A stretch of 64,000 nt of DNA from Neoroseomonas oryzicola (GCF_012163135.1 NZ_JAAVUP010000004.1:62001-126000); one strand, 5' to 3'; positions 35,577 to 44,559 are shown, counted from the stretch's first letter. Notes: a model not told the origin generated them from the sequence alone. Program-made: numbers and translations.

Positions 35577-36083
35577 TCAGGCGGCGCGCAGCGCCTTGGG
35601 CAGGTCCGCGAGGCTCTGGTCCACCAGCGCGGCATCCGCGGCGGCGTCGTGCGTCGCCCGGATGACGGTGCGCGCGGCGATGCCGGCGATGTCGGCGGCG
35701 GCGTTGCGGACCTCGGCGACGGCGGACGCCTCGGCGGCGGCGATGCGGTCCATCGCCATGCGCTCGCGGCGCTTGGCGGCGGCCTCGGCCTCGGCGGCCG
35801 CGGCGGACGCGAGGCGCACGGCCTCCTCACGGGCGCGGGCCAGCAGTTCCTCGGCTTCCTTCGCCGCGGCGGCACGCTCGGCCTCGGCGTCGGCGAGCAT
35901 CTGCTCGGCCTGGGCGCGAAGCTCGGCGGCTTCCGACAGCTGGCGGCGGATGCCCTCGGCCTTGCCGTCGAGCGCGCCGGCCAGCGCGCCCCACACCTTC
36001 TTGCCCAGCAGCAGGAAGAAGATGACGAAGGAGACGGCGACCCAGAACTTCGGGTCGAGCCAGAAGTGCTCGTAGTGGTGCAT
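35577..36083 (-). CDS. atpF: ATP synthase F0 subunit b
   Basis: A 168-residue stator subunit with one N-terminal membrane helix (FWVAVSFVIFFLLLG, about 13-27) and a long charged coiled coil (EAEELLARAREEAVRLAS and onwards). It links the membrane F0 sector to the F1 head. Unlike the b' gene product, it has no signal-like extension. It is the last gene of the F0 operon and shares one base with the b' gene stop; the terminator follows directly. No F1 genes lie in the window, which fits the split F0/F1 operons of alphaproteobacteria. Confidence 0.92.
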   Translation of the reverse strand: MHHYEHFWLDPKFWVAVSFVIFFLLLGKKVWGALAGALDGKAEGIRRQLSEAAELRAQAEQMLADAEAERAAAAKEAEELLARAREEAVRLASAAAAEAEAAAKRRERMAMDRIAAAEASAVAEVRNAAADIAGIAARTVIRATHDAAADAALVDQSLADLPKALRAA

Positions 36084-36685
36084 CAGGCCCTCCCCTGCGC
36101 GGTCAGCGCGGCGCCGACGGCGGTGTCGATCGCGGCGCGGTCGGCGCGGCCGACGAGCTTGGCGACCAGCGCCTCGGCGGTGTCGGTGGCGACGCCGCGG
36201 ATGGCACCCATCGCGGAGGCGCGGGCCGCCTCGATGCGGGCCTCGGCTTCGGCGATCTGGGCGTTGAGCCGGGCGTTCAGCGCGGCGGCCTTCGCGTCGC
36301 TGTCGGCCTGGGCGGCCTGGACGGCGGAGGCGACGGCGGCGCGGGCCTCGCCGCGGGCGGCTTCGGTGGCGGCGCGGTGCGCGGCCATGGCGCCGTCAGC
36401 CTCGGCCTTCGCGGCCTGCGCGGCCTCGAGGTCCGCGGCGATGCGCGCGTGGCGGTTCTCGATCACGGCGCCGACGCGCGGCAGCGCGATCTTGGCCATG
36501 AGGAAATAGAGCGCCGCGAAGATGAGCAGCAGCCACACCACCTGGCCGATCAGGAGCCGGCCCTGCTCGGGGTGGCCGAAGGCGAGCTGCGGCATGCCCT
36601 CGACGGGCACCGCCGAGGAACTCGCGGCCATGGCAATGGTGGGCAGGGTAGCGGCCAGGGCCGCCAGCAACGTCACTCGGCGCAT
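36083..36685 (-). CDS. atpF': ATP synthase F0 subunit b'
   Basis: A 200-residue second b-type subunit, typical of phototrophs and alphaproteobacteria, where b and b' form a heterodimeric stator. It has an N-terminal hydrophobic stretch with a signal-peptidase-like end (MRRVTLLAALAATLP then IAMAASS), then a membrane helix (VVWLLLIFAALYFLMAKI, about 59-76) and an Ala-rich coiled coil. The apparent cleavable signal before the membrane helix is unusual for E. coli-like b but is seen in related b' proteins. I use the ATG at 36685; the upstream start at 36718 is Arg-rich. Confidence 0.9.
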   Translation of the reverse strand: MRRVTLLAALAATLPTIAMAASSSAVPVEGMPQLAFGHPEQGRLLIGQVVWLLLIFAALYFLMAKIALPRVGAVIENRHARIAADLEAAQAAKAEADGAMAAHRAATEAARGEARAAVASAVQAAQADSDAKAAALNARLNAQIAEAEARIEAARASAMGAIRGVATDTAEALVAKLVGRADRAAIDTAVGAALTAQGRA

Positions 36686-36780
36686 CGCCGTCTCTCCTCG
36701 CCTCGATGCCCGGGCCAAAGGCCGCCCGGGCAGGCCCGTGGCCCCGCCAAGGCCCGGATGGGCCGGCGGGGCCGGGGTGA

Positions 36781-37005
36781 TCAGGCGAACAGGATGAGGA
36801 AGGCGATCAGCAGCGCGAAGAGCGCCACGGCTTCCGTCAGCGCGAAGCCGAGAATGCCGATCGGGAAGACCGCATCGCGGGCCGCCGGGTTGCGCGCCAC
36901 GCTGTTGATCAGCGAGGAGAAGATGTTGCCGATGCCCAGACCAACGCCGAAGAGGGCGATGACGGCGATACCGGCCCCGAGGGCCTTCGCGGCGGCGACT
37001 TCCAT
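36781..37005 (-). CDS. atpE: ATP synthase F0 subunit c
   Basis: A 74-residue hairpin of two helices that builds the rotor ring. The glycine-rich helix 1 ([10 protein letters not shown]), the RNPAARD loop that contacts F1 and the proton-carrying Glu58 ([13 protein letters not shown]) are all intact. The residues around Glu58 lack the Na+-binding signature, so it should be proton-driven. A GGAAGGA site lies upstream of the ATG at 37005. It sits between atpB and the b' gene, as usual. Confidence 0.96.
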   Translation of the reverse strand: MEVAAAKALGAGIAVIALFGVGLGIGNIFSSLINSVARNPAARDAVFPIGILGFALTEAVALFALLIAFLILFA

Positions 37006-37081
37006 GATGCTCGTCCTTCCTAAATCACATGGAGGTTCTGTACGTACGCAGGTGACAACCGCACCCCGTTCACATGGCGGG

Positions 37082-37837
37082 TCAGTGCAGGTGGACCGCG
37101 TCGTGCAGGTAGATGCTGGTCAGGATCGCGAAGACATAGGCCTGCAGGAAGGCCACCAGGAATTCGAAACCGACCAGGACAACGTTCACCGCGAGCGGCA
37201 TGGCGGCCACGAAGGGGCCGACGGCGCCAAGGCCGCCCAGCAGCACGACGAAGGTGGCGAACACCTTCAGCATGACGTGGCCGGCGACCATGTTCGCGAA
37301 AAGACGGACCGAGAGGGACACCACGCGGGAGAAGTAGGAGATGATCTCGACCGGGATGATGATCGGCGCCAGCCATTTCGGCGCGCCCTCGGGGAAGAAG
37401 TAGGTGAAGAAGTGCATGCCGTGGATGGCGAGCGCCACGCCCGTCACCACCACGAACACCACGATCGCCAGCGTCAGCGTCACCATGATGTGGGAGGTGA
37501 AGGTGAAGGCGTAGGGCAGCATGCCAAGCAGGTTGCCCAGCAGCACGAACATGAAGATCGAGAAGACGAAGGGGAAATACTTCTTGCCCTCGTCGCCGAC
37601 CTGGTCGCGCACCATGCCGGCGATGAAGCCGTAGGATGCCTCGCCCAGCGCCTGCAGGCGGCCGGGGACGAGTTCGCCGCGGTCGGCGGTCACCTTCATC
37701 AGGAAGTAGGCGATCGCGACCGCGATCACCATGAACAGGTTCGACTGGCTGAAGGACACGGCATTGCCGAAGATGCCGAGCACCGGCGAGAGCTCGAACT
37801 GGCTGAGCGCGTCGATCGTCTTGCCTTCGGCTGCCAC
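37082..37837 (-). CDS. atpB: ATP synthase F0 subunit a
   Basis: A 251-residue polytopic subunit forming the proton half-channels against the c-ring. Typical segments are [38 protein letters not shown] with the essential Arg (about 175), and [23 protein letters not shown] at the C-terminus. It starts with GTG at 37837. The atpI gene is 22 bases upstream on the same strand. Confidence 0.96.
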   Translation of the reverse strand: MAAEGKTIDALSQFELSPVLGIFGNAVSFSQSNLFMVIAVAIAYFLMKVTADRGELVPGRLQALGEASYGFIAGMVRDQVGDEGKKYFPFVFSIFMFVLLGNLLGMLPYAFTFTSHIMVTLTLAIVVFVVVTGVALAIHGMHFFTYFFPEGAPKWLAPIIIPVEIISYFSRVVSLSVRLFANMVAGHVMLKVFATFVVLLGGLGAVGPFVAAMPLAVNVVLVGFEFLVAFLQAYVFAILTSIYLHDAVHLH

Positions 37838-37859
37838 CGGCCTGTCTCCCGTTCGTCCG

Positions 37860-38156
37860 TCAGTTTGCGCGGGGTGTCTTCCGGGGATTGAACAGCCGAT
37901 AGACGTTCAGGACCCCGGACGCGCTGCCCAGGACGAAGAACACCAGGAAGAGCCAAGGCCAGGTCCCGAGCCAACGGTCCAGCGCGTAGCCGAGACCGAT
38001 GCCGACGACCAGGGCCGAGACGACCTCGACCCCCGCGCGCAGTCCGATGCCCCAGGGGCCCGGCGGCAGGCTTCCGCGCCCTTCGGGACGCTTGTCCAGG
38101 CCCTGTCGGGTCCTGGCCTGCCGCAACCGATCCTCGAAATCGCTGCGCTCGTTCAC
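37860..38156 (-). CDS. atpI: AtpI-like F0 assembly protein
   Basis: A 98-residue protein with a charged N-terminus and two membrane helices (GVEVVSALVVGIGLGYALD, then WLFLVFFVLGSASGVLNVYR), the AtpI/AtpZ layout of a small protein that helps assemble the c-ring or carries Mg2+. It is the first gene of the F0 operon. The GTG start at 38156 has GGAG eight bases upstream and lies 39 bases below the predicted -10 element. The family is poorly conserved, so the name rests partly on the gene position. Confidence 0.87.
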   Translation of the reverse strand: MNERSDFEDRLRQARTRQGLDKRPEGRGSLPPGPWGIGLRAGVEVVSALVVGIGLGYALDRWLGTWPWLFLVFFVLGSASGVLNVYRLFNPRKTPRAN

Positions 38157-38194
38157 CTTAGCTCCCTGGCGGAACCCCGCCGGAAGGCAGGCGG

Positions 38195-38223
38195 CCTTTA
38201 GGGTTTGGCCATTTGGCTGTCAA
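38195..38223 (-). promoter_or_regulatory. Promoter of the F0 ATP synthase operon
   Basis: Read on the minus strand, TTGACA (38223-38218) is a perfect -35 element, followed by a 17-base spacer and TAAAGG (38200-38195) as a -10-like element with three of six consensus bases. It lies 39 bases upstream of the atpI start, in the gap after smc, and would drive atpI-B-E-F'-F down to the terminator at 35521. Confidence 0.6.
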
Positions 38224-38266
38224 GCGCATGCGGCGCCGCAACACGGCCGCAGCGCGGCTTTTTTCC

Positions 38267-41200
38267 TCAGGCTGCGACGGGACCTTCGGCCATCTGCACC
38301 GCCTGGCCCAGATCGACCGACAGCAGCCGCGACACGCCCCGTTCCTGCATCGTCACGCCATAGAGCCGATGCATCCGCGCCATGGTCAGCGGATGGTGGG
38401 TCACCACCAGGAAGCGCGTCCCGCTCTCCGCCGCCATGGCGTCGAGCAGGTCGCAGAGACGTTCCACGTTCGCATCGTCGAGCGGCGCATCCACCTCGTC
38501 CAGCACGCAGACCGGCGCCGGCTGGCAGCGGAACACCGCGAAGATGAGGGAGAGCGCCGTCAGCGCCTGCTCCCCGCCCGAGAGCAGGGACAGCGTCGCG
38601 AGCTTCTTCCCCGGCGGTTCGGCATAGATCTCGAGCCCCGCCTCGAGCGGATCGTCGGACCCGACCAGCGCCAGATGCGCCCGCCCGCCGCCGAACAGGC
38701 GGGAGAACAGGTTGCGGAACTCGGCATCCACCCGGTCGAACACCTCGCGCAGCCGCTCGCGGCCCTCGCGGTTCAGGTGGCCGATCGACCCGCGCAGCTT
38801 GGCGATGGCCGCCGTCACCTCGTCGCGGTCGGTGGTGATCTGGCCGATGCGCTCCTCGATCTCGGTGACCTCGATCTCGGCGCGCAGGTTGACCGGGCCC
38901 ATCTCCTCGCGCTCGCGGGCCAGGCGCTCGACCTTGCGCCGCGCCTTCTCCTCGGCGGCGTCGGACAGTTCCTCGGGCGGCGGCGGCAGCTCGGCATCCT
39001 CGCCGAGTCGCTCGGCGATGCGGGCCGCGACGGCTTCCTCGGCGGTCGAGGCGGCCTCGGCGGCGGCCTCGGCACGGACCTGGCCCTCGCGCGCGGTGGC
39101 GAAGGCGGCATCGGCCTTGCGGCGGGCCTCGCCGCTGTCGCGCAGCCGCGTCTCGGCGGCCGACAGGGCGGCGGCCGCGGCGGCATGGGCCGCTTCCGAT
39201 TCGGCCAGCAGCGACGCCGCACTGCGCCGGCGCGCCGCGGCATCCTCGGGGGCTTCCGCGAGTGCCTCGCGCTCCGTCCCGGCCTCGGCGCTGCGGCGGC
39301 GCAACTCGATGACCCGCGCCTCGGCATCCTCCCCGCGGGAGGTCCAGAGCGCGGCTTCCTCGCCCACCGAGGTCAGCCGCGCGGCGACGCGTCCGGCCTC
39401 GGCGGCCAGCGCGGCAATGTCGCTGCGCGCCGTCACCTCTGCCGCGCGGGCGGCGGTCAGCGCGTCGCGCGCCCCGGCCACGGCGGCGCGCAGGGCGTCG
39501 AGGTCCGGCAGCGCCGCCTCGGTCGCCACCGCCTCGGCCAGCGCGGCCTCGGCCTCGGCGCAATCGGCGGCAAGGCGGGCGAGCTGCGGCTCCAGCGCCG
39601 CGAGCCGGCTCTCCGCCTCGGCCGCACGGGCAGCGAGCGTCGATTCGTGCTGCCGCGCGCCGCGGGCAGTGGCCTCGGCATTACGCCGGGCTTCGCGGGC
39701 GGCGTGTTCGGCGGCCTGGGCGCGCGTCTCGGCGGCGCCGGCCTCCTCGGCCGCGCGGCGCAGCGTCGGCAGGTCGGGCAGGGCGGCGATGGCGGCCCAG
39801 GCGGCTTCCTTGGCGGCCTCCGCCTCGGCCCGGTCGGCGGCGAGGCGGGCCAGCTGCGGCTCGATCGCCGCGAGCCGGCTTTCGGCGCGCGCATGCCGCG
39901 CGGCAAGCGCCGATTCGGCCTGCCGCGCCTCGTTCAGCGCCGCATCGGCGCGGGCGCGGGCGTCGCGGGCGCGGGCCTCGGCGGCGCGGGCCTCCTCCTC
40001 GCGGGCGGCGGCGGCGGCACGAGCGGCCTCGGTGGTCGCCGCCTCGGCCTCGGCGCGGTCCAGCTTCGCCTCGGCGGCGCGCAGGGCGTTGCGTTGGGCG
40101 AGGCGCACCGCGCCCGGGGTCGGCGCCCCGGCGCGTGCGGTGTGCCCGTCCCAGCGCCACAGCGCGCCATCCTCCGTCACCAGCGACTGGCCGGGCTTCA
40201 GCGCGGCCTGCAGCGCGGCGCCGTCGGCACCCTTGGGCAGCAGGCCGATCTGCGACAGCGCCCGGGTCAGCATCGCCGGCGCTTCCACCAGCCGCGACAG
40301 CGGCACCGCGCCGTCGGGCAGCGGGGCCGCGGCATCGAGCGGAGGCAGGGCGCGCCAGAAGCGCGGGCCGGACTCCTCGGCGGGGCTTTCCAGCGTTTCG
40401 CCCAGCGCCGCGCCCAGCGCGGCTTCCAGGCCCGCCGGCACGCCCACCTGGTCGAGGATCGGCGCCGCCGCCCCCGGCTCGCGGGCGGTCAGGACCTCGC
40501 GCAGGGCCGCGACCTCGGCGGCGGCGCGGGCGCGCTCGCCGCCGGCGGCGGTGGCCGCACGGCCCGCCTCGGCATGGGCGGCGGCGGCCCAGGCGCGCAT
40601 CGCCTCCGCCTCCTCCAGCGCCTTGCGCGCCTGCTCCACGGCTTCGTCCGCGGCGGTCAGCGCGGCGGTCGCGGCCTCGCGCTCGGCGGCGGGGATGATC
40701 TCGGCGGCCGCGGCGTCGCGGTCCTTCGCCATGGAAGCGTGCTGGGCTGCGATGCGGTTCAGCCGGTCCTCGGCCCCGGCCTTCTCGGCGGCGGCACGCT
40801 GCGCGACGGAGGCGGCCTCGGCGGCGGCGCGGCGGGCCTCGGCATGGGCATTGGCGGCCTCGGCGCGCGCGGCCTCGGCCTGTTCCAGCGCGACGCGCGC
40901 GGCTTCGAGCGCGGCATCGGCGGCGGCGACCTCGGCGGCGGCCTCCGCGCGCGCCTCTGCGGGGACGCGGGCGCGGGCGGCGGCGTCGCGCTCGGCGGCG
41001 AGGCGGGCGTGGCCCTCCTGCGCGCGCTTCAGCCGGGCCTCGGCGGCGGTGCGGGCCTCGGCGGCGGACTGGACGCGGGCGGCGGCCTCGGCGGCTTCGA
41101 CGGTCGCGGCCTCGGCGGCGCGCTCGGCGGCCTGGGCGGCTTCGGCGGCGGCGATCAGCGCGGCCTCGGCGGAGTCCCGCCGGGCGGGGAGGGACCCCTC

Positions 41201-42361
41201 CACCGCGGTCAGCGCCTCGGCCTCCTGGCTCAGCCGCTCGCGCGCGGCCTCGGCATCGCGCAGCACGCCCTCGGCATGGGCGAGGTCCCGCTTCAATTGC
41301 GTGAGACGCGCCTCGGCGGCCTCCAGCGCCTCGCGCGCCCGGCGTTCCTCGGCTTCGAGGCCCTCGGTCTCGACGCGGCGGCGTTCCAGCGCGGTGCGTG
41401 TCGCGGCCTCGGCGGCGCGGGGGGCGGGGATGGCCTGCTCGGCCTCGAAGGCGGCGATGGCGGCGCGCTCGGCCTCGGCCTCGGCGGCGCGGACGGCGGA
41501 TTTCGCGTCGGCCAGCTGCTGCGCCGCGTGCCGGCCGGCGGCATCGGCCCGCGCGGCCAGGATGGCGAGCCACTCGCCCTCCGCCTGGCGCACGAGGCCC
41601 GAAAGATTCCGATAGCGATTGGCCTGCCGCGCCTGGCGCTGCAGCCCCTGACGCTGGCTGTCCAGCTGCCCGAGCAGGTCCTCGGCGCGCGACAGGTTCG
41701 TCTCCGCCTGGCGCAGCTTCAGTTCCGCCTCATGCCGGCGGGCGCGCAGTCCGGCGATGCCGGCCGCTTCCTCGAGCACCTGGCGCCGGTCCTCGGGCTT
41801 GGCCTGGATCAGGGTCGACACGCGCCCCTGGCTGACCATGGCCGAGGCCCGAGCGCCTGACCCGATGTCGGCGAACATGGTCTGGACGTCGCGCGCCCGG
41901 ACCTCCTTGCCGTTGACCCGGAAGGCGGAGCCCTCGCCGCGGGTGATGCGGCGGATGATCTCGAGTTCGGGCTGGTCCTGGTTCGGCGGCGGGGCGAGCC
42001 CTTCCGCTTCCTCGAGGCTCAGCGTCACCTCGGCGACATTGCGCCCCGGGCGGGTCGCGGTGCCGGCGAAGATGACGTCGTCCATCTCCCCGCCGCGCAT
42101 GGCCTTGGCGGAGGTCTCGCCCATCGCCCAGCGCAGCGCTTCCACCACGTTGGACTTGCCGCAGCCATTCGGGCCGACGACGCCGGTCAGGCCCGGCAGG
42201 ACCTCGACCGTGGTCGCCTCGGCGAAGGATTTGAAGCCCGCGATGCGGATCCGCGCGAGCGTCGCGCGCACCGAGGCCGCCTTCTGGGCCTCGGTGCGCG
42301 GTGCGGAATCCTCTTCCTCCGGCCCGGGGGGCGCCGGCGGCAGGGACCCGTTGTCCATCAT
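38267..42361 (-). CDS. smc: Chromosome segregation ATPase SMC, with extended coiled coil
   Basis: A 1364-residue SMC, about 180 residues longer than usual. The head halves are complete: Walker A GPNGCGKSN (63-71), a Q-loop region, the signature LSGGEQ (1260-1265) and Walker B VCVLDEVD (about 1284). The hinge lies near 624-775. Two internal duplications, each exactly 90 residues (270 bp) apart, lie on opposite sides of it: 444-533 against 534-623, and 827-916 against 917-1006. Both lengthen the antiparallel arms. SMC with ScpA/ScpB organises and separates chromosomes; no scp genes are in the window. Its start overlaps the DsbA-like gene stop (TGATG). Confidence 0.94.
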   Translation of the reverse strand: MMDNGSLPPAPPGPEEEDSAPRTEAQKAASVRATLARIRIAGFKSFAEATTVEVLPGLTGVVGPNGCGKSNVVEALRWAMGETSAKAMRGGEMDDVIFAGTATRPGRNVAEVTLSLEEAEGLAPPPNQDQPELEIIRRITRGEGSAFRVNGKEVRARDVQTMFADIGSGARASAMVSQGRVSTLIQAKPEDRRQVLEEAAGIAGLRARRHEAELKLRQAETNLSRAEDLLGQLDSQRQGLQRQARQANRYRNLSGLVRQAEGEWLAILAARADAAGRHAAQQLADAKSAVRAAEAEAERAAIAAFEAEQAIPAPRAAEAATRTALERRRVETEGLEAEERRAREALEAAEARLTQLKRDLAHAEGVLRDAEAARERLSQEAEALTAVEGSLPARRDSAEAALIAAAEAAQAAERAAEAATVEAAEAAARVQSAAEARTAAEARLKRAQEGHARLAAERDAAARARVPAEARAEAAAEVAAADAALEAARVALEQAEAARAEAANAHAEARRAAAEAASVAQRAAAEKAGAEDRLNRIAAQHASMAKDRDAAAAEIIPAAEREAATAALTAADEAVEQARKALEEAEAMRAWAAAAHAEAGRAATAAGGERARAAAEVAALREVLTAREPGAAAPILDQVGVPAGLEAALGAALGETLESPAEESGPRFWRALPPLDAAAPLPDGAVPLSRLVEAPAMLTRALSQIGLLPKGADGAALQAALKPGQSLVTEDGALWRWDGHTARAGAPTPGAVRLAQRNALRAAEAKLDRAEAEAATTEAARAAAAAREEEARAAEARARDARARADAALNEARQAESALAARHARAESRLAAIEPQLARLAADRAEAEAAKEAAWAAIAALPDLPTLRRAAEEAGAAETRAQAAEHAAREARRNAEATARGARQHESTLAARAAEAESRLAALEPQLARLAADCAEAEAALAEAVATEAALPDLDALRAAVAGARDALTAARAAEVTARSDIAALAAEAGRVAARLTSVGEEAALWTSRGEDAEARVIELRRRSAEAGTEREALAEAPEDAAARRRSAASLLAESEAAHAAAAAALSAAETRLRDSGEARRKADAAFATAREGQVRAEAAAEAASTAEEAVAARIAERLGEDAELPPPPEELSDAAEEKARRKVERLAREREEMGPVNLRAEIEVTEIEERIGQITTDRDEVTAAIAKLRGSIGHLNREGRERLREVFDRVDAEFRNLFSRLFGGGRAHLALVGSDDPLEAGLEIYAEPPGKKLATLSLLSGGEQALTALSLIFAVFRCQPAPVCVLDEVDAPLDDANVERLCDLLDAMAAESGTRFLVVTHHPLTMARMHRLYGVTMQERGVSRLLSVDLGQAVQMAEGPVAA
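39344..39883. repeat. 270-bp tandem duplication in the C-terminal arm of SMC
   Basis: Coding residues 827-916 and 917-1006 align without gaps: ESRLAAIEPQLARLAADRAE against ESRLAALEPQLARLAADCAE, then ALPDLPTLR against ALPDLDALR. The DNA string AGCTGCGGCT occurs at 39582 and again at 39852, exactly 270 bp apart. Similarity is highest in the first third of the unit and fades towards its end. Confidence 0.75.
40493..41032. repeat. 270-bp tandem duplication in the N-terminal arm of SMC
   Basis: Coding residues 444-533 and 534-623 align without gaps: RLAAERDAAARARVPAEAR against SMAKDRDAAAAEIIPAAER, then ALEQAEAARAEAANAHAEAR against ALEEAEAMRAWAAAAHAEAG. The DNA string CAGCCGG marks both units at 40760 and 41030, exactly 270 bp apart. 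The second unit abuts the hinge. Confidence 0.72.
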
Positions 42362-42960
42362 CAGGCCTGGGCCTCGCGGGCGAAGCGGTCGTAGCCGATG
42401 GCGCCCGAGACCACGCGGGTGCCGAAGACGAAGGTCGGCGTCGCCTGGATGTTGAACTGGCGCTCCCCTTCCTGCCGCTGGGCGAGGATGGCGCGGGCCA
42501 GGTCGTCGTCGCCCCAGGCGGCGTCGAAGGCGGCCTGGGACATGCCGGCCATGGCGGCGATCTTGGCGATCTCGGCCTTGTGGTCGACGCCGCGGGCGAA
42601 GGCCCAGCGATCCTGGTTGGTCAGCAGGGCCGAGATGAAGGGCTCATAGGCCGCCGGCGGGAAGGAGCGTGCGACGGCCGCGGCGCGCAGCGCGATCTGG
42701 TCGAGCGGGAAGTCGCGCCACACCATCCGCACCTTGCCGGTCTCCACCAGCTCCGCCTTCACGCGCGGCCAGGTTTCCTTGTGGAAGGCGCCGCAATGGC
42801 TGCAGGTGAGGGAGAAGAACTCGGTCACCACCATCGGGGCCGAGGCGCTGCCCATGGAGCGTTCGGACAGCCGCGGGTCGGCGGGCGCCTGCGCCAGGGC
42901 CGGCAGGGCGGCGAGGGTGCCGCCGGCGGCGAGCAGGGTGCGGCGAAGAAGCATGGGCAT
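42361..42960 (-). CDS. DsbA family thiol-disulphide protein
   Basis: A 199-residue exported thioredoxin-fold protein. Residues 1-24 form a signal peptide (LLRRTLLAAGG, cleaved near ALAQA). The active site CSHC is at 53-56, and the cis-Pro loop is seen in QATPTFVFG. This is the DsbA/DsbG-like layout with a helical insert, catalysing disulphide formation or isomerisation in the periplasm. Its place between dciA and smc is common in alphaproteobacteria. The stop overlaps the smc start (TGATG). The start at 42960 (MPMLLRR) is chosen over an upstream in-frame codon with an Arg-rich leader. Confidence 0.9.
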   Translation of the reverse strand: MPMLLRRTLLAAGGTLAALPALAQAPADPRLSERSMGSASAPMVVTEFFSLTCSHCGAFHKETWPRVKAELVETGKVRMVWRDFPLDQIALRAAAVARSFPPAAYEPFISALLTNQDRWAFARGVDHKAEIAKIAAMAGMSQAAFDAAWGDDDLARAILAQRQEGERQFNIQATPTFVFGTRVVSGAIGYDRFAREAQA

Positions 42961-43045
42961 CCGGTCTCCTTTGGGGCCGCCCGGCCGGGCGGCGACCCGT
43001 CGCATATGGGCCGCCTGGCGCCGTTCCGGGACTCGGGCCCGCCTG

Positions 43046-43510
43046 TCACCGAGTCCGATAGACGCCGCGGCCCAATCTTTCCAGCGCTTCGCGCAGTTCC
43101 GGGGAGGCGACCGATTCGATGGCGGATTCGACCCGTTCCGGCAGCGCCACGGGCTTGGGGGCGGCCTTTTTCCGGGGAGCGGCCGCGGCCGGGGCCTGCT
43201 GGACGAATCGGAACCGCTCCACCGCCACCCGCCCGAGCGCGGCGTTGATCCGCCCGGCCAGCTGTGGGGCCAGGTGCTGCAACTCCATCGCGACCGGCCC
43301 GGCGCAGGCGAGCGTCAGCGTCCCGGACGCCAGCCGGAGAGGCTGCGTCACGGCCGCGAGCGCCGGTCCGACGAGCTCCGGCCAGTCGGCCATGATCTGC
43401 GCCCCCGCGGGGCTCTTGCGCTTGAAGGCCGGGCGTGTGAGCGCTGGCACCAGCGCGCCGAGCGGCCTCGGCCCGCCCAGGAACCGCTTCTCCTCTCCGT
43501 CCCGTGCCAT
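43046..43510 (-). CDS. DUF721 protein, DciA-like
   Basis: A 154-residue protein of the DUF721 family, to which the replicative helicase operator DciA belongs. The core is ALTRPAFKRKSPAGAQIMAD, WPELVGPALAAVTQPLRL and the KH-like LTLACAGPVAMELQHLAPQL, with a Pro/Ala/Lys-rich linker and an extra C-terminal helical part (SPELREALERLGRGVY). DciA loads DnaB in bacteria that lack DnaC; that function is inferred by family. Its ATG (minus strand, 43510) lies inside the first codons of mutY: the two genes overlap head to head by seven bases. GGAGGG lies upstream as ribosome binding site. Confidence 0.82.
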   Translation of the reverse strand: MARDGEEKRFLGGPRPLGALVPALTRPAFKRKSPAGAQIMADWPELVGPALAAVTQPLRLASGTLTLACAGPVAMELQHLAPQLAGRINAALGRVAVERFRFVQQAPAAAAPRKKAAPKPVALPERVESAIESVASPELREALERLGRGVYRTR

Positions 43511-44559
43511 CCGCCAAGCCCTCCGCCGCCGATCTCCTCGCCTGGTACGACCGGCACCGGCGTGTCCTGCCCTGGCGCGCGGCCCCGGGGGAGGCGAGGG
43601 ACCCATACCGCATCTGGCTGTCGGAGGTGATGCTCCAGCAGACCACGGTCGCCGCGGTGGGCCCACGCTACGCCCGGTTCCTGCAACGATTCCCGACGGT
43701 CGACGCCCTCGCCGCCGCGGACTGGGCGGAGGTCGCCGAGGAATGGGCGGGCCTTGGCTACTACGCCCGGGCGCGGAACCTGCATGCCTGCGCCAAGGCG
43801 GTGGCGGCATCCGGGGGTTTCCCGTGCAACACCGACGGCCTGGCGGCGCTGCCCGGCATCGGGCCCTACACCGCGGCTGCGGTGGGGGCGATCGCCTTCG
43901 ATGCCCCGGTCGTGCCGGTGGACGGCAATGTCGAGCGGGTGATGGCCCGCATCCATGCCGTGCAGGCGCCGCTGCCGGGGTCGAAGCCGATGCTCGCCGC
44001 CCATGCCGCGTCCTGCATGGAGGACCCGGTCGCCCGAGCCCGGCCCGGCGACTTCGCCCAGGCGCTGTTCGACCTCGGCGCCACCGTCTGCACGCCGCGC
44101 AACCCGGCCTGCGCGCTCTGCCCCTGGCGGGAGGGCTGCGCCGCACGGCGGGCGGGCATCCAGGCGGAATTGCCGAGGAAGTCGCCCAAACCCGCACGGC
44201 CGCTGCGCCATGGGGTGCATTTCCTGCTGCGCGACGATGCGGGCCGGGTGCTGCTGCGCCGGCGGCCGGACAAGGGGCTGCTCGGCGGCATGCTCGAGGT
44301 GCCCGGCACGCCCTGGCGCGCGGAGCCCTGGGCGGAGGCCGAGGCGATGGGGCACGCGCCTGTATCGGCCGGCTGGTCGCCCGTTCCAGGCGTCGCACGG
44401 CACGGCTTCACGCATTTCGAATTGGAGATGCGGCTCCTCGCCGCCGCCCTGCCGGGACGGGCCGCGGTGCCGCAGGGCGAATGGCTCGCCGCTGCCGACG
44501 CGTCCCGCGCCCTGCCGAGCGTGATGCGGCGGCTGCTCGTGCTCGCGGGCGGCGGATGA
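43504..44559 (+). CDS. mutY: A/G-specific adenine glycosylase
   Basis: A 351-residue base-excision enzyme that removes adenine opposite 8-oxoguanine. Catalytic Glu41 (SEVMLQQTTV) and Asp140 (VPVDGNVERV), the helix-hairpin-helix LPGIGPYTAAAVG (116-128) and the 4Fe-4S cysteines 196, 203, 206 and 212 (C-X6-C-X2-C-X5-C) are all present. The C-terminal NUDIX-like domain for 8-oxoG reading begins near GVHFLLRDDAGR. The start is a GTG at 43504 inside the opposite-strand dciA gene. The sequence before it is pyrimidine-rich and has no ribosome binding site, so translation may be leaderless. It overlaps the next gene (ATGA). Confidence 0.94.
   Translation: MPSAKPSAADLLAWYDRHRRVLPWRAAPGEARDPYRIWLSEVMLQQTTVAAVGPRYARFLQRFPTVDALAAADWAEVAEEWAGLGYYARARNLHACAKAVAASGGFPCNTDGLAALPGIGPYTAAAVGAIAFDAPVVPVDGNVERVMARIHAVQAPLPGSKPMLAAHAASCMEDPVARARPGDFAQALFDLGATVCTPRNPACALCPWREGCAARRAGIQAELPRKSPKPARPLRHGVHFLLRDDAGRVLLRRRPDKGLLGGMLEVPGTPWRAEPWAEAEAMGHAPVSAGWSPVPGVARHGFTHFELEMRLLAAALPGRAAVPQGEWLAAADASRALPSVMRRLLVLAGGG

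Noticed and set aside
38213..41860. A 1215-codon plus-strand open frame opposite smc
   Set aside because: It is a shadow of the Ala/Glu-rich coiled-coil codons of smc on the other strand; the translation is Arg/Gly-rich low-complexity and matches no family.
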